Under the pieces are notes generated by a model. The model was not told where the DNA came from. It did no database searches and worked only from the letters and a program-made list of their open reading frames with translations. A program made the position numbers and the translations under genes. A stretch of 64,000 bases of DNA, taken from positions 2,555,964 through 2,619,963 of the forward strand of contig JAHCIA010000001.1 in the NCBI GenBank assembly GCA_026129465.1, given 5' to 3'. This document shows, piece by piece, positions 60,336 through 64,000 of the stretch. Every line of letters begins with the position of its first letter. Position 1 is the first letter of the stretch. Origin of the DNA: Flavobacteriales bacterium (GTDB lineage Bacteria; Bacteroidota; Bacteroidia; Flavobacteriales_F; PHOS-HE28).

Positions 60336-61370
60336 TCAGTGGTGGTGTGGTTCCTCCACGGCGGCACCGATGTACATGGCGCTCAGGAAGGTGAACACGT
60401 AGGCTTGGATGAAGGCCACGAGCAGCTCCAGCATGCTCATGAAGATGGTGAAGGCCAGCGAGCCGATGGCCACGCCATAGCCCGCTCCAGTGCTGGTCTC
60501 GCCGAAAACGAAGATCAGACTGAAGAAGCTCAGCACGATGATGTGCCCCGCGGTGATGTTCGCGAAGAGACGGATCATCAGCACGAAGGGCTTGAGGAAC
60601 ATGCCCAGGATCTCCACCGGGGTGAGGATCGCGAGCACCCAGCCGGGCACACCGGGCATGGCGAAGATGTGGTGCCAGTAGTGCTTGTTGCCGCTGAAGC
60701 TCACGATCAGGAAGGTGATCATGGCCAGCACGAGCGTGACGGCGATGTTGCCGGTGAGGTTGGCACCACCGGGGAAGAAGGGCACCAGGCCCATGAGGTT
60801 GTTGAGGAAGATGAAGAAGAAGGCCGTGAGGAGATAGGGCATGTAGCGCTCGAAGCGCGGGCCGATGGCGCTCCTGGCCACATCGTCACGCACGAACAGG
60901 ATGATGGGTTCCACCAGGTTCTGCAGCCCCTTGGGCGCCTGCCCGGCGCGGCGGGTGTAGGCCTTGGCCACGCTGATGAAGATCCACAGCAGCAGGGCCA
61001 GGCTGATGAACATGCTCAGCACGTTCTTGGTGATGCTGATGTCCCAGATGTTCGCCGTGGCGGCCTCGTCCGTGTGGCCTGCCGCATCCACGGCCACCAC
61101 CTGGCCATCGTGCAGCATGTAGCCGTTGTAGGCCGCATGGCCATGATCGAAGCGTGCGCTGCTGAACACCTGCAGCCCGCGCTCGGTATCGAAGAGGATC
61201 ACCGGCAGGGGAAGCGTGGTGTGCCCCCAAAGATGCCAGCCATGCTCATCCCCGATGTGGTCCATGATGAGCTTGCCGGCGTTGAACTTGCCATCATCCT
61301 GACCGCCACCGGCCATCGCGGGGCACATTCCCGCCAGGGTCATCAACATCAGGAAAGCTGCGCGTACCAA
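60336..61370 (-). CDS. atpB: ATP synthase F0 a subunit
   Basis: 344 residues, longer than the roughly 270 of E. coli because of an N-terminal signal-like segment (MVRAAFLMLMTLAGMCPAMA) and an extra periplasmic region up to about residue 110 (including DEHGWHLWGHTTLPLPVILFD). This extension is usual in Bacteroidota. The proton-path core has MIRLFANITAGHI with the essential Arg and the C-terminal ELLVAFIQAYVFTFLSAMYIGAAVEEPHHH. It is the first gene of the atpBEFHAG operon and has the best promoter match of the minus strand upstream. Confidence 0.96.
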   Translation of the reverse strand: MVRAAFLMLMTLAGMCPAMAGGGQDDGKFNAGKLIMDHIGDEHGWHLWGHTTLPLPVILFDTERGLQVFSSARFDHGHAAYNGYMLHDGQVVAVDAAGHTDEAATANIWDISITKNVLSMFISLALLLWIFISVAKAYTRRAGQAPKGLQNLVEPIILFVRDDVARSAIGPRFERYMPYLLTAFFFIFLNNLMGLVPFFPGGANLTGNIAVTLVLAMITFLIVSFSGNKHYWHHIFAMPGVPGWVLAILTPVEILGMFLKPFVLMIRLFANITAGHIIVLSFFSLIFVFGETSTGAGYGVAIGSLAFTIFMSMLELLVAFIQAYVFTFLSAMYIGAAVEEPHHH

Positions 61371-61418
61371 GGCTTTGCGGCGTTTTCTGCAGGAAGGGCA
61401 CCCCCCTCATTGCGGCCG

Positions 61419-61448
61419 CAAAGGTAGACATACCGGGCAATTGCCCAA
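61419..61448 (-). promoter_or_regulatory. Bacteroidota-type promoter of the ATP synthase operon
   Basis: On the minus strand TTG (61446-61448), a 19-base spacer and TACCTTTG (61419-61426) match the TTG-N19-TAnnTTTG consensus exactly. The atpB ATG is 48 bases further downstream. The spacing equals that of the tRNA-Asn promoter. Confidence 0.75.
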
Positions 61449-61458
61449 GGCGTACGGA

Positions 61459-61695
61459 TCACCGTCTTCCAGTCTCTTTGAACAGGTACAGCATGGCGCT
61501 GGCCACGCCGAGCAGGCTGAGCACGATGGTGAAGACCGGCATCTTCCAGTCGACCTTCCCATCCAGCCATTGCCCTAGCAGGGTGAAGGCGAGGATGATA
61601 CCGGCCATGACAAGGCCCAGGTGCAGATACCGCAGGTAGCCCTCATACCCTTGCCGGGTGCGGCGCAGGCGGTCGCTGCCCTCGTTGTTGGTCAT
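61459..61695 (-). CDS. AtpZ/AtpI-family ATP synthase accessory protein
   Basis: 78 residues from the ATG at 61695. Two membrane helices (YLHLGLVMAGIILAFTLLGQWLD and MPVFTIVLSLLGVASAMLYLFKE) with the GxWLDxK... turn match the small AtpZ/AtpI group encoded upstream of F0 genes, thought to help c-ring assembly or Mg2+/Ca2+ transport. It overlaps the stop of the upstream membrane protein gene by 4 bp and lies just before the atpB promoter. Confidence 0.82.
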   Translation of the reverse strand: MTNNEGSDRLRRTRQGYEGYLRYLHLGLVMAGIILAFTLLGQWLDGKVDWKMPVFTIVLSLLGVASAMLYLFKETGRR

Positions 61696-62084
61696 GGCTT
61701 GGGTGCTTTTCGCACGGCGGACATGAGCAGCAGGGAGCTGAACACGAGAAAGGCCAGGTATAACGAGGCGAAGAGCAGGCCGGTCGTGAAGAAGCCATCC
61801 GATGGTGCGCGGATGAGGATGGGAATGAGCAGGGCGATGGAGACCACCAGCTTGATGACCAAGGCGGCCATGTAGCGCCTGATGAAGCCCTTGGGGTCGG
61901 TAGAAAGTCCCTGTTCCTGCCAGTGGTGCAACACGGCGGTGATCACCAGGAAGTAGGCGAGGATCGCGAAATGCACGGGGTCGGCCCCACCACCCTGGAA
62001 TAGCGCCAGGAACCAGATGGCCAAGGCGCAGCATGCGCCGAAGAGAAGCAGAGGCAAGAGGAAGGACCAGCCTTGCTGGGCCAT
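61692..62084 (-). CDS. Four-helix membrane protein upstream of the ATP synthase genes
   Basis: 130 residues with four hydrophobic segments: WSFLLPLLLFGACCALAIWFLALF, FAILAYFLVITAVLHHW, YMAALVIKLVVSIALLIPILI and LLFASLYLAFLVFSSLLLMSAV. The arrangement is like AtpI or the Bacteroidota DUF6168 proteins found between atpZ and a bactofilin gene; family membership is my inference from position and layout. It is coupled to the AtpZ-like gene by a 4-bp overlap. Confidence 0.75.
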   Translation of the reverse strand: MAQQGWSFLLPLLLFGACCALAIWFLALFQGGGADPVHFAILAYFLVITAVLHHWQEQGLSTDPKGFIRRYMAALVIKLVVSIALLIPILIRAPSDGFFTTGLLFASLYLAFLVFSSLLLMSAVRKAPKP

Positions 62085-62109
62085 GGCCAGGATGCGAATG
62101 GAAGCCGGG

Positions 62110-62562
62110 TCAGCGCGCGGCCTGGTTGGGCTGCTCGCTGCGAACGGGTTCCGCCGGGCGTGCGGGGGACATTTCCTTCACCACGCCACCACCCATGGAG
62201 CAATTGCCGGTAAATACCGCGCCCGGTTCGATCGCCAGCTTCTTGGTGTTGATGTCGCCCTGCAGCTTGGCGGTGGCCTTCAGGCTGAGCAGGTCCTGGC
62301 AATTGATCTTGCCGATCACCATGCCTTCGATGTCCGAACTGTGGCAGATCACCTCGCCCTCGATGGTGCCGGTCTGGCCCACGATCACCCGGCCCTTGGC
62401 GTTCACCAGTCCCTTCACCCGGCCGTCGATCCGGATGTTGCTGTCACTGCGGATCTCCCCTTCTATGGAGGTGCCCTCCATGATGCTGTTGATCTTCCCT
62501 GAGCTGATGGGTTCTGCGGGCTTGTTCATGGCAGGTGTCGCGGGTTTGTCGCTTCGGAACAT
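62110..62562 (-). CDS. Bactofilin (polymer-forming cytoskeletal protein)
   Basis: 150 residues. The core from about residue 20 is a right-handed beta-helix pattern: INSIMEGTSIEGEIRSDSNIRIDGRVKGLVNAKGRVIVGQTGTIEGEV and so on, with the G-x-IxGxV turns of bactofilins. N- and C-terminal tails are short and Pro/Ala-rich. Bactofilins polymerise without nucleotide and organise cell-wall enzymes or shape. It is 25 bp upstream of the membrane protein gene and has its own promoter octamer. Confidence 0.93.
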   Translation of the reverse strand: MFRSDKPATPAMNKPAEPISSGKINSIMEGTSIEGEIRSDSNIRIDGRVKGLVNAKGRVIVGQTGTIEGEVICHSSDIEGMVIGKINCQDLLSLKATAKLQGDINTKKLAIEPGAVFTGNCSMGGGVVKEMSPARPAEPVRSEQPNQAAR

Positions 62563-62594
62563 GGTCCGTGGCTTTGTGGGTGAACAGGTCGTGG

Positions 62595-62602
62595 CAAAGA
62601 TA
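62595..62602 (-). promoter_or_regulatory. Promoter -7 octamer TATCTTTG before the bactofilin gene
   Basis: Minus-strand TATCTTTG is an exact TAnnTTTG match, 32 bases before the ATG at 62562. Confidence 0.5.
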
Positions 62603-62643
62603 GACCCACGGGGATCATATCCTACTGGCGGTCAAGACCATGA

Positions 62644-64000
62644 CTAAAGCCCGTCGGGCAGGATGACCAAAGGCGTCATCCAAACGCCGGGTCCTGAGGC
62701 GATACGGAGCAGGTAACGCCCGCCCCGGAAAGCACCCAACGGCACAGGCTCCGAGCAGGGGTGGTCATCCCTGGCGAACACCACCCGGCCGGCACCGTCC
62801 ATGATCAGGATGTCCATACGATCCTGGTCGGAGCCACAGCGGATGCGCACTTCGTCCCGGGTCGGATTGGGCAACACACCTGGCCGCCAGACCGGAGCTT
62901 CCTCCATGCCGATGGTGGAGGCGATCTCAAATGGGAAGGTCGCCATGCACTGGTTGGCATCCGTCACATCCACGTGGTACATGCCCGGGGCAAGCCCACT
63001 GATGTAGGGTGTGTTCTCTTCTCCGGTGCTCCAGATCCATTGATATGGGGGAGTACCTCCGTTGGGGGCGATCCCCGCCGCGCCGTCGTTGCCGGCCGAG
63101 GGGGTCGCCGAGATGGTGGCTCCCAGCGCCTGGGGTTGATCGATGTTGTAGGGTTCGCTGAACAGACATCCGTTCGCGTCGCTGAGCAGCAGCGTGTAGG
63201 ATCCGGCCGGGGCCGCTTGTGGATCGGGCACCCCCCAGTCGTAGTCGTAAGGTGGTGTTCCGCCGAAGGGCATGGCCGCCACCGTGCCCGAGGCTTCACC
63301 GTGGCAAAGGGCGTCCGAGGTGGATACGAATGCGAACAAGGGCTGCGGTTCGTTGAGGAACACCCCGCCGAAAACCGCACAACCGAAAGCATCCTCGCCA
63401 CTGAACGAATAGGCCCCCATTTCCAGGCCGGTGAGTTGGGTACCTGTGGCGCCATTGTTCCACAGTATGGCAAGTGGCGGACCGGTGGAAAGCTCCACGG
63501 CTATGGCGCCGTCAGAGTAGCCGAAGCAGGAAGGACCACCGGAGGTGATCAGCACCTGTGTGGCCGGTGCGGCATCCACCTGCAGGGGCGGCGAAACGAG
63601 TTGCAGGCCAAAGGAGGTGGTGACCATCACCTGGTAGCTGCCCGGCTGGTCCACCAGGATGGTCTGGCTCGACGCACCGGTGTTCCAGAGGTAATTGGCG
63701 AAGCCCGGACCAGCATCCAACTCCAAAGTGCCCCCTGCGCAGAGGAATGGCAGCGCGGCGTTGTAGCCGATCTCCACGGCGGTGGGTCCCTGGTTGGCCC
63801 CTTCGATGAACAGCAGCCGTTGGTCCACGGGCAGGTTGTAGTACACATCGCGCGTGCCGCTGTTCCAATCCAAGATCAGCGAATCGACAAGGGTGTGCTG
63901 CCCCAGTCCGAACATCAGCCGCTGCGTGTTCTGGTTCATCAGGTCCGATCCGCAAAGCGAGTACCGCACAAAACGTTGCCCGCCGGCATAGCACTTCACC
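62644..64000 (-). CDS. Secreted ASPIC/UnbV and SprB-repeat protein, C-terminal part (runs off right edge)
   Basis: About 450 residues are visible and the true start is outside the window. The first segment, YSLCGSDLMNQNTQRLMFGLGQHTLVDSLILDWNSGTRDVYYNLPVDQRLLFIEG, matches the ASPIC/UnbV domain, usually found after FG-GAP propeller repeats. Then come Ig-like segments and SprB-type repeats (GGTPPYDYDWG, GGTPPYQWIWSTGEENT...GLAPGMYHVDVTDANQC). The end (PNPTRDEVRIRCGSDQDRMDILIMDGAGRVVF...FRGGRYLLRIASG) is a type A T9SS sorting domain. It is an exported surface or secreted protein; the upstream FG-GAP part is predicted, not seen. Confidence 0.85.
   Translation of the reverse strand, partial: VKCYAGGQRFVRYSLCGSDLMNQNTQRLMFGLGQHTLVDSLILDWNSGTRDVYYNLPVDQRLLFIEGANQGPTAVEIGYNAALPFLCAGGTLELDAGPGFANYLWNTGASSQTILVDQPGSYQVMVTTSFGLQLVSPPLQVDAAPATQVLITSGGPSCFGYSDGAIAVELSTGPPLAILWNNGATGTQLTGLEMGAYSFSGEDAFGCAVFGGVFLNEPQPLFAFVSTSDALCHGEASGTVAAMPFGGTPPYDYDWGVPDPQAAPAGSYTLLLSDANGCLFSEPYNIDQPQALGATISATPSAGNDGAAGIAPNGGTPPYQWIWSTGEENTPYISGLAPGMYHVDVTDANQCMATFPFEIASTIGMEEAPVWRPGVLPNPTRDEVRIRCGSDQDRMDILIMDGAGRVVFARDDHPCSEPVPLGAFRGGRYLLRIASGPGVWMTPLVILPDGL

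Overview
The window is a GC-rich piece of a Bacteroidota chromosome, most likely from the Flavobacteriales or a related high-GC lineage known mainly from metagenomes. Lineage evidence: several type IX secretion system (T9SS) proteins (PorZ, a PorP/SprF protein, type A and type B C-terminal sorting domains), families restricted to or typical of Bacteroidota (DUF4837, DUF4292, IPExxxVDY), PorZ next to recO, an ATP synthase operon atpBEFHAG without atpD/atpC, and promoter-like octamers of the Bacteroidota type TAnnTTTG. No phage, plasmid, transposase, integrase, rRNA or CRISPR array is visible. Only tRNA-Asn and tRNA-Cys are present.

Layout. 1-1351 (minus) is the N-terminal part of a secreted PKD-repeat protein with a near-perfect 558-bp tandem duplication. 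1497-10242 holds tRNA-Asn, a PfkB sugar/nucleoside kinase, an exported Mn-type superoxide dismutase, a biotin carrier protein, a beta-propeller-like T9SS cargo gene that looks inserted at the 3' end of rnhA, MarC, purN, an iodotyrosine-deiodinase-like flavoprotein, and acpP-fabF-rnc. 10285-18733 continues with an IPExxxVDY protein, pyk, a methyltransferase, a geranylgeranyl-reductase-like flavoprotein, pheS with a cyclophilin, a small lipoprotein, a conserved hypothetical, CvpA and a GT39-like membrane glycosyltransferase. 18798-26289 has gltX, folB, tRNA-Cys, porZ, recO and an S9 oligopeptidase. 26295-37628 is a minus-strand envelope block: a small hypothetical, DUF4837 lipoprotein, LysM lytic transglycosylase, gatA, tatA, EnvC-like M23 protein, DUF4292, TPR lipoprotein, sugar nucleotidyltransferase, dut and a polysaccharide flippase.

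37736-42225 carries an enoyl-CoA hydratase and a 1210-residue NtrY-like histidine kinase. Divergent from the kinase is the main feature of the window, a 13-kb gene (42361-55359) for a 4332-residue surface protein: an IgGFc-binding-like N-terminal region, 41 tandem cysteine-paired repeats of about 88 residues, two PKD-like domains and a type B sorting domain. Its stop codon overlaps the start of a PorP/SprF gene, the expected outer-membrane partner. The window closes with the minus-strand ATP synthase operon, two small membrane proteins, a bactofilin, and the C-terminal part of a secreted ASPIC/UnbV plus SprB-repeat protein that runs off the right edge.

No clearly new multi-gene defence or metabolic system was found. 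The most interesting signals are the exact 792-bp higher-order periodicity inside the giant gene, a complementary cysteine loss in two neighbouring repeats (16 and 17), the 46-bp direct repeats flanking the 4033-5316 gene, the 558-bp duplication at the left edge, the complete iodotyrosine-deiodinase substrate signature, and a recurring promoter-like octamer placed unusually close to start codons.
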